Made by a program: the position numbers and the translations under genes. Below the pieces are notes generated by a model, which had not been told where the DNA came from, did not search any database, and saw only the letters and a list, made by a program, of their open reading frames with translations. Positions 24,701-38,065 of a stretch of 64,000 nt of DNA are shown in pieces (position 1 is the stretch's first letter; the number at the start of each line of letters is the position of its first letter). The stretch comes from Amblyornis subalaris (lineage: Eukaryota; Chordata; Aves; Passeriformes; Ptilonorhynchidae). The stretch lies in NCBI GenBank assembly GCA_018881555.1, contig JACAXG010000028.1, positions 3,337,143 to 3,401,142 on the forward strand, given 5' to 3'.

Positions 24701-25939
24701 TTCAACTCCAAAAACTGCCAGGATTATTTCCCCCCTTTGACCCTCCTCTCCCCAAAAGTGTGGCAGATGCCATCTCTGCATGGGCAAAGGGCTTTTGCTC
24801 TAGGGAAGGGCTGGGAGAAGCGAGTGGAAAGCAGAGCTCACATGTTGTCCAAAAAGTGCAGCGATTCAAGCCCAGCCGTATCAGCCCGCGAAGGGCAAGA
24901 GGATCCTCCCCTGGATAGTTTTGTCCAGAGGCTGTGTGAGCCAAACACCAAGGACAAGCAGGGAGAGATGAAGCAAAACATGGAAACTTGGGAGCCTGTG
25001 ATATCTGCCCAAGGGTAACACGACGGCCAGGAAGCTCTTTGCTTGGTTCCCCTTTCTCCTCTCGGCTCTTGCAACACCCCAGAAGAGATGGGAGGAGAGC
25101 CCCAGCCACAGCCAGGGAGTCAGCCTGGTCCATCAGTGGTGAAGGTGGTGACTGGCTGGTGGCTTTGCTGTCAAGGTGTCTTCAACCTGGGAGGAAGCGG
25201 TGGCACCCAGCCATGTGCTGGAGGCCACATCCTGCTGTCCCACCGAGGCCAGATCTCAACGCCCCTAAAGCCAGGAGATGCTGGGTCGGTGCTGCTGCCC
25301 TCCGGATGCTGTCAGATTGATTGCCTTCTGATTCAGTCCAATAATCAAGAGTAATTGCCNGGTAATTCCTTCCCTGCCTAATGGGCTGTCTCGCATCATG
25401 GCTCCCCAGGCCGGCTCCACCCAAGCTGCTCACCAGGATGCAGTGGAGCNCAGCATCCCACCCCTCTGATGCACGCTCCATCCAGCTGCCCAAGAGCCCT
25501 GGTGGCCTCCCCACCCGGCCCTGACCTCCTGCTGATGTTCCCCATCCTAAATCCATCACCCTGGTGCTATTGTTGGACTTTTTCCCACTTTATCAGCACG
25601 CTCGTGGACCACACTTTCCAGCCGCGAGGGCCATCAGCTCTACCCATGCCTTGTGGCTCNCCTTATTTGACGTATAATCTTCTAATTAATAATCAGCCTT
25701 TTCAAAGTGGAGCACAAACATTAATTAATTCCCCGTGAGGCAGGTAATTAACAGCGATGACTCCCATTTTACTGCGAGGGAAGCTGTGATAGAGAGGTCT
25801 TGCACGATGCACGTCGAGGTGGCAGAGGAATGACCAGGCAAAGACAGCTTTGCTCCGGCATGGCCCTGCAGGAACCCTTGGCTGGGTCCCCTTTTACTGA
25901 CGGCTTCCTGTGGGGACAGTCCTGGGGTATCTCTTCTTC
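21791..25939. other. FSCN1-ACTB intergenic region, right part
   Basis: No gene is supported. Two segments read like conserved regulatory DNA rather than random GC-rich sequence: about 22780-22870, AT-rich, and about 23260-23400, which contains AAACAATTCCACG and an AAGGTCA nuclear-receptor half site. An AT-rich TAATTA-dense block lies at about 25560-25790. All are visual impressions without alignment. Confidence 0.4.
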
Positions 25940-26160
25940 GTCACTGTGGCCACCTCCAGTGTGGAGGGGATGGCACAATCCCAAAGTGGCCTGGCAGGGT
26001 AGGTCCGTCACTGTGGCCACCTCCAGTGTGGAGGGGATGGCACAATCCCAAAGTGGCCTGGCAGGGTAGGTCCATCACTGTGGCCATCTCCAGCATGGGG
26101 CAGATGGCTTGGTCCCAAAGTGGCCTGGCAGGGCATGTCCATCACCATGACCACCTCTGC
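25940..26160. repeat. 67-bp minisatellite, about 3.3 copies
   Basis: Units begin at about 25940, 26007, 26074 and 26141 with (G/A)TCACTGTGGCCACCTCC, a period of exactly 67 bp. Copies 1 and 2 are almost identical, while copy 3 and the partial fourth copy are more diverged. It lies about 1.7 kb upstream of the ACTB promoter. Confidence 0.9.
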
Positions 26161-27139
26161 CCTGTGGGATGAGGCATGGCCCTGGGGTGGCCCAGAAGAG
26201 CCCTCAGGTGTCCTGTCTCTCCATACCACCCCCTCCAAAGCACCCACTATGGAGCAGCCATGGTGCTGGATTTTGGGGCACCTTCACCAGGACAAGGTGC
26301 TCCTGGGGAAGGGGATGCCATCCAAAGGAAAAGGGCTGCTCTTGTATTTCGATCCATGCCTGGTGTCCCATTGCCTCCCATCCCCCCAGGTAATTGCAAA
26401 TCTCCATCTCAACAGGCTTTTGCAGGTTCCTCCTGCTGCTCTCCTCCTTTGTTCATCCCACAGCAGGGAGCAATGAAGGGGGGGAATAACGCCTGGATCC
26501 CCCTTGCCAGACCCACACTGGCAGTTCTTGGAGGGAGCCCCATCCTCATCCTCACTGTGATCTCTACAGCTCCCTGGTGACAAAGAACTTGGTGGGGTGG
26601 GCTGCAAGACCCTGATTGCAGGCCTGGCTCCCCCTCCATGATGCTGGGCAAAGGGTATCCCACGGAGAAACAGGCATTATGAGCTTTTTTTCTAGGGAAT
26701 TTTGGGTTTTTTTCCCTCTGTCATCACTGTTTTCAAACGGCTGAGATTACACATCCAGGGTCCCCACGCTGAAGTCTGTGTGCTTCCAACCGGCAACAGA
26801 TTGCGAGTGGCTGCTGCTACTTTACTTACAGGGCTGCTTAATTAACTTGATTAATCAGCCCGTGTTCGCACAACACTCTGGAGACGCAAAGCCCTCTGGT
26901 CACTGCTGCTTGCTGCTCCACGGCCGCTGCCCTGGCCTTTATTCCCCATCAATATTGGATGGTCACAGCCAAGGAGGGAATTGCAGAAAGGCAGCCTGGG
27001 CTGGAGCAGCCACGTCTCCTACTCCAGCAAGGTTTGGATCAGAGGACAGAAACAAATATTGCTCAAATCTGACCAAACCGCTGCTCCCGTGGTGTCCCCT
27101 GCCAGTGCGGGGCNGGATGGGGAGCGGGAACTAGGAGCC
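26161..27139. other. Intergenic stretch before the ACTB CpG island
   Basis: No gene is seen. Around 26800-26900 there is an AT-rich segment with TTAATTAACTTGATTAATCA, two overlapping homeodomain-type sites, which might be a distal element. Confidence 0.4.
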
Positions 27140-27802
27140 CCCGCTTGACCCGACACCTGAGCCAGAGCCAGTGGAGCGTTCCCGTCTCCCAGCTGCCGCT
27201 GCCACCGTAGGCACACGGTCTTTAATGGTGCCCGGTGGAGTCGGCGGCGTGCCTTGTTGCCCGGGCGGGTCCAAGGGCCGAGGGNCCGGCGGCGGCTGGC
27301 AGGAGCCGTGTCGCCGCCGCTTGCTGACATCAGCAGTGAACTTGGCCCCGCGTCCCGCTCCGGGCCGGGGTCAGCCGTGCCCGCCCGGCCCNGGGGTGCA
27401 GGTGACGGGCGCTCCACGTGCCCCGCGCGGGGCAGCGCCGCAGGCAGGGCAGCACCCCTGGGACCCCGCACCGCGCTGCCCCCGCGTACCTTCTTCCCTC
27501 CCGGGGGGCTGCATCCGCCCGGCTCCCGCACAGCCGGGGGGCGAACGGGCCGGGACCCCCCACCCGCGGGGCTTTGTGTGAGGGTTGGGGTGGGGGGGGG
27601 GGGAGCTGCACGGGGGCAGCGGAGCACCGCCAACCGCGGAGTGCGGCGGGCACGCGGCAACAGCCCCCTCCCCAAAGCGGCACGGCGACACCGGGGGCCG
27701 CACCCCCCACCCCAATTCCCTTCGCTTCCCCTCACCCCGATATTTCCCCCCTGTCGGGGCGGCGGGGCGGGCCGAGGCGCGGGGGGCGTGGCCGGGCGGG
27801 GG

Positions 27803-27873
27803 CCAATGGGAGCGGCGCGCTCCGAAAGTTTCCTTTTATGGCGAGGCGGCGGCGGCGGCCGCCTGATATAAGG
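27803..27873 (+). promoter_or_regulatory. ACTB: ACTB core promoter: CCAAT, CArG, TATA-like
   Basis: In order are CCAAT at 27803-27807, a CArG box CCTTTTATGG at 27832-27841 (serum response factor site), and GATATAAGG at 27865-27873 as the TATA-like element. The block between CCAAT and CArG, with GCGCGCTCCGAAAGTTT, closely matches my recollection of the chicken beta-actin promoter. The TATA element is weaker than the chicken CTATAAAA. Serum and actin-MRTF-SRF control is expected for this gene family. Confidence 0.92.
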
Positions 27874-27896
27874 CGTTTACCCACGGCGGGCGGGAG

Positions 27897-27989
27897 CCGC
27901 CGCGAGCTCTGCCTGCCCTCACCGCGCGCGCCCCGCTCCCGCCGCCGCCTCGCGCCCGCCCCGGCTCCGACCGCGCCAACTCCCCAAAG
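27897..27989 (+). other. ACTB: ACTB noncoding exon 1 (5'UTR)
   Basis: Transcription should begin about 25-30 bp after the TATA-like element, near 27897. The exon ends at AAAG before a GTGAGAG donor at 27990. The C-rich leader resembles the chicken exon 1. The start is inferred; the donor is clear. Confidence 0.8.
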
Positions 27990-28872
27990 GTGAGAGTGGC
28001 ACCGCGACTAACGGGGGACAGGATAAAAATAATATTAGTAATAATAGTAGTAAGCCGTCGTTATTAGGAACATCGGTGCGATCGGGGTTGTTGGGACGCG
28101 GCGCGCCCGCTCCCGGCGCGCCCTTTGTGTGCTGGCGGGGTGGCGGCCCCATAGCGCGCTGCCGCGTTTGAAGGGATAGAGACGCAGCTCGCGGTGTAAG
28201 GCTGGTTTGGGGGGCGATGCTTGTGGAGGGGGGGGGTCGCACCCCTGCCGTCCGTGGGGCTAATCCGCCCCATAAGAGGATTGGTGGTGCGGACGGGGGA
28301 AGCGGGCGGCTCGGCTGTTGTGTCCTGGGAGCAGCGGCGTGGGGGGGGGGGGCGCGGGGCTTTGTCTGTTCCGCGGAGCCGCCCGTGCTGGGGTCGGGGC
28401 CCGGGGGCGTTGTCCACGGTGAGGAGGGGCGCGGCCCCCCCACCCCACACATGCGGACAGTCCCGGTCGGTGCTGCTTGTGGGGAGAGGGTGGTACTCCC
28501 TACAGGGGGCGAGGCTGTGGATCGGAACAATGCGGGGTTGGTGGGTGCATGGGAGACCCCCCGTGTGCCCGGAGCACTGGTGCAGGCGGGCTGCCCGCTC
28601 CGACTACACTTCCCAGGCTGCCCGTGCGGGGCGGCACATGTGCGGCAGCTGCCGCCGCCCCCCCGCCACCGGATTACACCGGCGCGGCCGGAGCCGAGCC
28701 TGGGCGGGCGGCAATTGCATAAGATGCTGGCTCTAATCCCGCCCGTGGTGCCGCCAGTCGATGGGGCAGAGCCCCGGTCACGCCTGACTAGTGGGCTGGG
28801 CGTGGTGGCCAGCGCTTGTCCTGCTGCGGTTCCTTGTAGTGCCTTCTTGAGGCTTTGGGTGCTGCTAAGGCA

Positions 28873-29152
28873 GCACCGCGTGTGACCACCGGTGCTGGGC
28901 GGAGGCGTTGAGTCCTGCTGGCTGTGCCTGGCACACGGTGGGCACCGGGCGTGACCCCCGCTGCTGGGTGGACGCCTCGAGCCCCGCTGACTTGCACATG
29001 GCGGGGCGCTGGGGCGAGCACCGGGCGCGCCCCGTGGGGGTGTGCGGAGGTGTTGAGCCCCGCCGGCCGGCTCAAGGTGGGGCACCGGGCGTGACCGGCG
29101 GGGCTGTGCGGAGGCGTCGAGCCCTGCTGGCCGGCACACGGCGGGGCGCTGG
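28873..29152. repeat. Four-copy GC-rich tandem repeat in ACTB intron 1
   Basis: Units start with GCACCG(G/C)G(C/T)G at about 28873, 28942, 29018 and 29082, giving periods of 69, 76 and 64 bp. Shared motifs include GGAGGCGTTGAG and GGCGGGGCGCTGGGG. The copies are diverged and CpG-rich. Confidence 0.8.
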
Positions 29153-29246
29153 GGTGTGGCGGCCACGCCCGCCCGCTCCGGGGAGTGGCCGCCGCCGTCC
29201 CCCCGACAGCCGGTGGCGGGCGAGGCGCGGCGCGCTCTATCCATTG

Positions 29247-29256
29247 CCTTTTATGG
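29247..29256 (+). promoter_or_regulatory. ACTB: Intron 1 CArG box
   Basis: CCTTTTATGG is identical to the promoter CArG box and sits about 265 bp before the ATG. A conserved SRF site in intron 1 is described for vertebrate beta-actin genes as part of an intronic enhancer. Confidence 0.88.
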
Positions 29257-29337
29257 TAATAATGCGAGAGGGCGCAGGGACTTCCTTTGTCCCAAATCCG
29301 CGCAGTGCCGAAATCTGGGAGGCGTCGCCCCCTCTAG

Positions 29338-32142
<2,805 letters not shown>

Positions 32143-32196
32143 ACCGGACTGTTAACAACACCCACACCCTTGTGATGAAACGAAACCCATAAATGC
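32143..32196 (+). promoter_or_regulatory. ACTB: Beta-actin mRNA zipcode, 54 nt
   Basis: Immediately after the stop codon is the localisation element described in chicken beta-actin mRNA, which sends the message to the leading edge. It runs from ACCGGACTGTTA to CCCATAAATGC. The bipartite ZBP1/IGF2BP1 recognition elements are present: CGGACT (32145-32150) and ACACC (32164-32168). Only a few positions appear to differ from the chicken element as I recall it (a TTAAC for TTACC, a CCTTG for CCCTG and an ACG for ACA change), outside the core motifs. Confidence 0.93.
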
Positions 32197-32719
32197 GCAT
32201 AAAACAAGACGAGATTGGCATGGCTTTATTTGTTTTTTTTTTGGCGCTTGACTCAGGATTAAAAAACTGGAACGGTGAAGGTGTCAGCAGCAGTCTTAAA
32301 ATGAAACATGTCGGAGCGAACGCCCCCAAAGTTCTACAATGCATCTGAGGACTTTGATTGTACATTTGTTTGTTTTTTTAATAGTCATTCCAAATATTAT
32401 AATGCATTGTTACAGGAAGTTACTCGCCTCTGTGAAGGCAAAGCCCAGCTCGGAGGGAGTCCACCAGTTACAGCTGGTGTTAGGTTATAATTGCTTGTCT
32501 GTAAATTATGTAACCCGACAAGTGTCTTTTTGTATCTTTCCGCCTTAAAAACAAAACACACTTGATCCTTTTTCTCTTCAATTTGTCAAGCAAGCAGCCT
32601 GTGTTCCCCAGTGATAGATGTGAATGAAGGCTTTACAGTCCCCCGCAGGGTCTAGGAGAAGTGGTGCCAGTATGTGGGGGAGGGAGGGGCTACCTGTACA
32701 CTGACTTAAGACCAGTTGA

Positions 32720-32725
32720 AATAAA
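32720..32725 (+). terminator. ACTB: ACTB poly(A) signal
   Basis: A canonical AATAAA is followed about 20-35 nt later by GT-rich DNA (GGTGTTGGTTGTT), typical of a cleavage site near 32740. Confidence 0.92.
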
Positions 32726-32744
32726 AGTGCACACCATAGAGGCT

Positions 32745-35700
32745 TGACTGGTGTTGGTTGTTCATTTTCTTCCTTTTCATGCCATTTCTTGACGGTTGCT
32801 CCCTGCTCTCATCTCACCGTGCCAGGCTGCACGGCTCTGCTATCGGGCGGGGGGGATGCTGGTGCTGCAGGGCGCAAGGCAGATGGGTCTGGGTGATATG
32901 GGGGGAGGGGTGGAGATGGGCCTGCCAAACCTGTGGGTCTCCAAGGCTGCTGTGGGCTGGAGCTCTCCAGATACTGCCATTGTGTGCCAACAGGAGCTGC
33001 TGGAGGANCTGGGCTTAGTGGGGATTCAATTGCACCTTCCCAAATGCTGCTCTGTGTGTTGTGTCTCCCTCCTCAGCGTTTAATGTCTCACACTGGACTG
33101 GAAGCAAGTGGGGGATGGTGATGCCATAACCAAGCCAAAGCAGCTGCCTTCTCCCTCAGCCAAGGCTCCTTTGAGGAGTATGCAGCCATACATGGGGCAG
33201 TGTCCCCTCTTCTCCCTGCTTCAGGTGTCGGAGCTTGCCTGTCCTCCCAGTTTGCCCTGGGAGGAAGGTCTGAGTTCAGCGAGGGAGACTGATGGCTTGG
33301 CACTGAACTGGCTGGGTGGAGCAGCTTTCAGGTGAAAGGAAGAGAAAGTCCTGTGAAGTGGAAAAAATTGACTTCAGAGAGCAGGGCCACTGGAGTGTTA
33401 CAGGGTGGGGCTGGGAAAAAGGTGGAGGGAGGAAGCTCTGGCAGAGTGAGTGACATGTACAGCTCCAATGCATCTGCCTTCCCCCCAGCCTTTGCCAGGA
33501 AGGTTTTGGACTTCTTGGCTCTGTCCCCCCATCCTTTTGGCTTCCAAACTTGTGAAGCTTCAGCCTTGTTTTATCAACTTCTCTGGTTTTGTGTAGAACA
33601 GCTTCAGGGGTGACCTTCACAAAACCTTGCTGGGAGCTTGAGACCCTGCTGGGCGNAGCAAAGTCCATGAGCCCTCAGAGCTGGAGCCACATCTGTGGAA
33701 AGGAGACACACAGGATTGAGGCTAGTGGGTCAGGCACCAGAAAAAGCTGAGCCAGGTGACACACTGCATTGCCAGCTTGGGGAGACCAGACCTGGGAGCA
33801 TTTTCAGGAGTGGAGCTTCCCAAGGCTCTGCCAGCCTGCCTGTCTTTGAAGAGCTAATGGCTGTGATTGTGTCATGCTCGNAGCAGATGAAAGGCAGGGA
33901 AAAGGCTCCAGTGTCTTTAATCCTCTGCCTGGCCTGCTCCTGCTCTGGCATTGTGCTGTGCTCAGGGTGGACCTGCNGGTTTCTGCCCTTCATCTCCCCA
34001 GGCTCCCTCCTGGGTGTAGTGGGAGCCTGGCAGGGCTGGAGGTGCAGTCACTGGGCTGAGCCGACGAGTTACTGGAAGCACCAGTTTGCAAGAGAGGAGG
34101 TGAAACAGGTTGGAGCAAGGCTCAAACTGGGCTTATAACCNGAGGTCTTGGGGAAATGGGGTGAGGAGGAGGCAATGGCAGCTCCTGGGGAGGGAGCTGG
34201 TGGGAACAGGGCAGGAAAAAGGCCAGGAGCCAAGAAGAGATGACAGCAATAGGGAAATGGGGTGCCTTTCTTCAGCCTTTTCTGAAACGGTCACTGATTG
34301 CTGTGGGAAAATGTGTTGAGACACAAAGAACAGANGAAAGCGGTGGTGGTGAGAAACCAGCGAGCAGCAAAATGCCAGGGGCTGAGAGCAGCTCAGGTGG
34401 GCAGAGGTGTGAGCATAGGGAGCAGCCAAGTGCTGAGCTGGTGCAGAGCCACTGGACCCAGGGCAGCTGAGATGATTTTCATGCTCCAGAGCCACCTGAG
34501 GTTTGCTGTTAGTTAACACTTTGCAGAGTTTTTTCTCCTTTCTTCCCATTTCACTTGCTGTTTCAGGCAACCAGCCCCCCCTGTAAAATGAGGCTGAGCC
34601 TTCCACAGCCCTTCCCAATGCCTCTCCGGCGTGAGGCCATGGTGTGCACAGCTACTCTGCAGGCTGCTCCAGCAAGGCTCCGTTTATCCCTCCTCTGGGC
34701 CATTACATGCTGGAGAAAAGAATGTGGTGCCGGGCAGGGACAACTGCGAGTATTACTCACTGCTCCCAACTCCAGCNAGCACGGGGGAGCCCGGAATGGT
34801 TTCCTCTCAGGAATGTCAGGCGCTGAAAGAGGGGGATTTTTTAACTGCAGTTTCTCTGCCATGGAGTTTCAGAGGGCTTGATGACTCTTCGCTGTTTTGC
34901 AGAGGTGGGGAAATGCCNAGGGGCCGTCAGGAAGGGCAGCAGAGGAGTTGGTTTAGCCGTGTCCTGGCTCTAGCCATGCTAGACTCAAAGGAGAAGTTGT
35001 GCAGGGAATAATCAGTGCCCTGGCTATCTCCTCCTCCTCTCCAACACGCAAATAGCCAGGGGTTGTGGGGAGACCAGGCGGTTTAATACGTCCACCCACA
35101 GGCCAGGCTGAGCGCNTCCCCCTGTCTGGCTCAGCCGTGGTGACGTTCCGGGATTCCTCAGGCTGCAGAGACAGCGGGACTCGGCCCTAGATCCTTGAAA
35201 GCCACCCAGCCCTTTCCCACCTCCCTGTAGGTGCCCCGGGAGAGATGGCTCAGCNCAAGGGAACTGAGCAAACATGTTTTACGCTCTTTCTTCCCTCAGA
35301 GTTCCCAACTTTCGCTCCTGCTGGAGACAGTCACTGGCACTTCACCTGCAATTAGCTGATGACCTGGAAAGTCACCTCGCTGAGCTGCTTATGGAATCAA
35401 GCCACCACCGGGAATTAGCGATGTCCTTGGCAAAGGAGATGGTTGCAGCTCTCGGGATTTAGCCCTGAAGGGCCTCATTGTCTCTCAGCTGTGTCAGGGA
35501 CAGTTGACCAGAAACGGTCCCTGGATGGGGAGGGTCCTGTTCTCTCGTTAGTGAGCATGTGCTCCTCCAGGAGAGGTGCCAGCTGGCTCCGTGCAAAAAT
35601 CCCAGGAAATCTCAGAGCATTCAAACTCAACTGGCCTCCTTGCAGAAGTCCCCTCAGAGAGTACAGAGCACCAGCTTCAGAAAATGGCCTTTCCNAGGTA

Positions 35701-37279
35701 CCCGTTCAGGGATGGGTCTGTGGTATTGGCTCTGCTTGGGGCAGGAGCAGTCCTGGTCTCTGAAGTTGTTCTTTGCAGGATTGCTGACCTGGAGCCTGCC
35801 CTGACTTGCATTATACCCATCTGTAATCCACTTTAGCAGGCCTTACAGTATTAAACCATATCAGGGATTGAGAATCACTCCCAGTAGTGGAGCTAGCAAT
35901 CCGCCCAAGCATACCAAGTGCTCTGGCTGCTGCAGTCCAGCCTGGCTTTAGTCAAGCTGACAAAAAGATGTTCAGGCTGTATCAGTCTTAAGAAGAATCA
36001 GAGCAGAGAACTGAAGCAAGACTTTCCAGAGGGAAAATTATAAAATCCCCAGGACAGTCTGGCCTTGAACATTGAGATATTTTGTTTTATACAAAGCAAA
36101 ATATCTTGTTAGTGGTATTGTTTACCTGTCTGGACTGGGACAGTGTGATATATGCCTGCCTTGTTTGGGCTAAGAAAACTTGTATTAGTTGTAAGATGAC
36201 CAAAGTCTGCCCACACGGAGAAGAGCATTCCTGAAGTGAGGCACAGCAGGGAGGGTTTCCCCTCTCGCCGTCTGGCTACCTCCCAGGGCCGTGAAGAGAA
36301 ATGCCGGAGTTCAGTGTAGCTGTTCATTTCCTTTCTCTTTTACTGCCTGCTGCTGCCTCGTGTTCAACCTCCGTGTCTGATCTGCACCAACACACTGCTC
36401 GTCTATTTGGTGGATCACCAGGGCAAATGCAGCTCCTCTTACAAAGCCTGGTTTCTCCTCGGTAGGCCCTTACACCGGTCTCTGTTCCCACTACATATTT
36501 GGGGTTGTCAGCTGCTGTCTGGTCCCTGTATGCCCCAGGGCTGGAGGGAACCTGTGGCTACTCCAAACGCTGGCTGCTCCAGCCACCCCGGCTCTCTGGG
36601 CAGGGCCTTCCCTCTGCCTTTGGGACTCACTGATGGTTTTACTTACCATTTGCATTGGAAATGCAGGTCTCCTCCACCCTGGTCTCTGCTTTCCCTGGTG
36701 ACTGCAAATATGGTAGGNTGGTGGTTTTCCCAGATGTCAAACAAGTCGGTCTTGACTGAAGGGCCTGCGGATTTAATTTGTCATTACTTTTTATTTAAGT
36801 GAAACACATGACAAACAAAGCAGGTACAGATCCTCTTACCGAGGCTCTTCCTCATCGAAGAGCTAAAAGTGGTTTTCCTCTTCAACTCCAGAGCTCTCTC
36901 ACAGGCCTAGAAGCAAAATACATAATCAAGACTTGAGGCACTTGCTATTTCTAAGCGAAACCCCCAATTTACCTCTAATGTAATGCACGGCCTTAAATGG
37001 CAACAATCAAGTAGGAAGAAAATAGCAACTTATTCATCTTCCTTTNTGGGTCATCTTTAAAACACATTTTCTATGAACAAAATTCCTGAAGCATACATGT
37101 AACTGGAAATTCCAGCGCTCCAGTCCTGTCTGTACTTGAGAGTTGGTATAGGAGCTATGTGGAGCTATACTCTGCTGAGCCAGCTGCTCCCCTTGGACAT
37201 GGCTGTGTGCGATGGCTGTGGTCACAGCAGCCCTGAGTGACTCTGCACGGCCCTCTGCACATCAGTGAAGTGTAAAATG
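32745..37279. other. ACTB-FBXL18 intergenic region
   Basis: I see no gene, RNA gene or recognisable mobile element in this 4.5-kb stretch. Open frames are short and lack supporting splice structure. Confidence 0.6.
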
Positions 37280-37498
37280 GTGATATTGGGAAGAAATTCT
37301 TCCCTGTGAGGGTGGTGAGGCCCTGGCACAGGTTGCCCAGAGAAGCTGTGGCTGCCCCATCCCTNGAAGTGTCCAAGGCCAGGTTGGACAGNGTTTGGAG
37401 CAACCTGGTCTAGTGGAAGATGTCCCTGCCCANGGCAGGGGGTGGAATGGGATGATCTTTAAGTCCCTTCCAACTCAAATCATTCTGGGATTCTGTAG
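37280..37498 (+). mobile_element. CR1 LINE fragment (3' end)
   Basis: It carries hallmark CR1 tail sequence: GGAAGAAATTCTTCCCTGTG, GAGCAACCTGGTCTAGTGGA and TCCCTTCCAACTCAAATCAT, ending ATTCTGGGATTCTGTAG. It is 5' truncated, as most avian CR1 copies are. Confidence 0.92.
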
Positions 37499-37499
37499 N

Positions 37500-38065
37500 G
37501 TGGCCAGCAGGACCACGGNAGTGATTCTTCCCCTGTACTGGGCACTGCTGAGGTCACACTTNAAGCGCTGTGTCCACTTCCAGGCTCCTCAATCCAAGAA
37601 GGACATTGAGGCACTGGAGCATGTCTAGAGAAGGGAACAGAGCTGGGGAAGGGTCTGGAGCACCAGGAGCAGCTAAGGGAGCTGAGGGCGCTCAGCCTGG
37701 AGAAAATGAGGCTCAGGGGGGACCTTCTCACTCTCCACAACTCACTGACAGAAGGGGGCAGCCGAGGGGGTCGGGATCTACTCCCACGGAACCAGCGACA
37801 GGACAAGAGGACATGGTCCTAAGCCGCCAGGGGAGGTTCAGCTTGGACATCAGGAAGAATTTCTTCACAGAAAGAAACTGGAAGGCATTGGAAGGGGCTG
37901 CCCGGGTGGGTCGTGGAGTCACCGTTCCTGGGGGTGTTTAAGGAAAGCCTGGACATAGCACTCAGTGCTCTGGTCTGGTTGACACGGTGATGTTCAGTCA
38001 AAGATTAGACTCGCTGATCTCAGAGCTCTTTTCCAACCGGAACGATCTCCATATTCTGTGACTCC
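37500..38065 (+). mobile_element. CR1 LINE fragment abutting the FBXL18 promoter
   Basis: This second, different CR1 copy contains GACATTGAGGCACTGGAGCA, GCTCAGCCTGGAGAAAATGA and CTTGGACATCAGGAAGAATT, and ends in TTCCAACCGGAACGATC followed by ATATTCTGTGACTCC. It begins directly where the preceding CR1 ends and stops about 20 bp before the FBXL18 CpG island. Reading frames for reverse transcriptase are broken. Confidence 0.92.

Larger units (their letters stand above)
32143..32740 (+). other. ACTB: ACTB 3'UTR
   Basis: About 600 nt from the stop codon to the expected cleavage site. It contains the zipcode, a T-rich segment at 32231-32242, and a block around 32330-32480 (GTACATTTGTTTG to AAGCCCAGCT) that resembles conserved beta-actin 3'UTR sequence. 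Confidence 0.92.

Noticed and set aside
27919..29244. 441-codon minus-strand ORF over ACTB exon 1 and intron 1
   Set aside because: Arises from CpG-island composition; no domain and no splice support.
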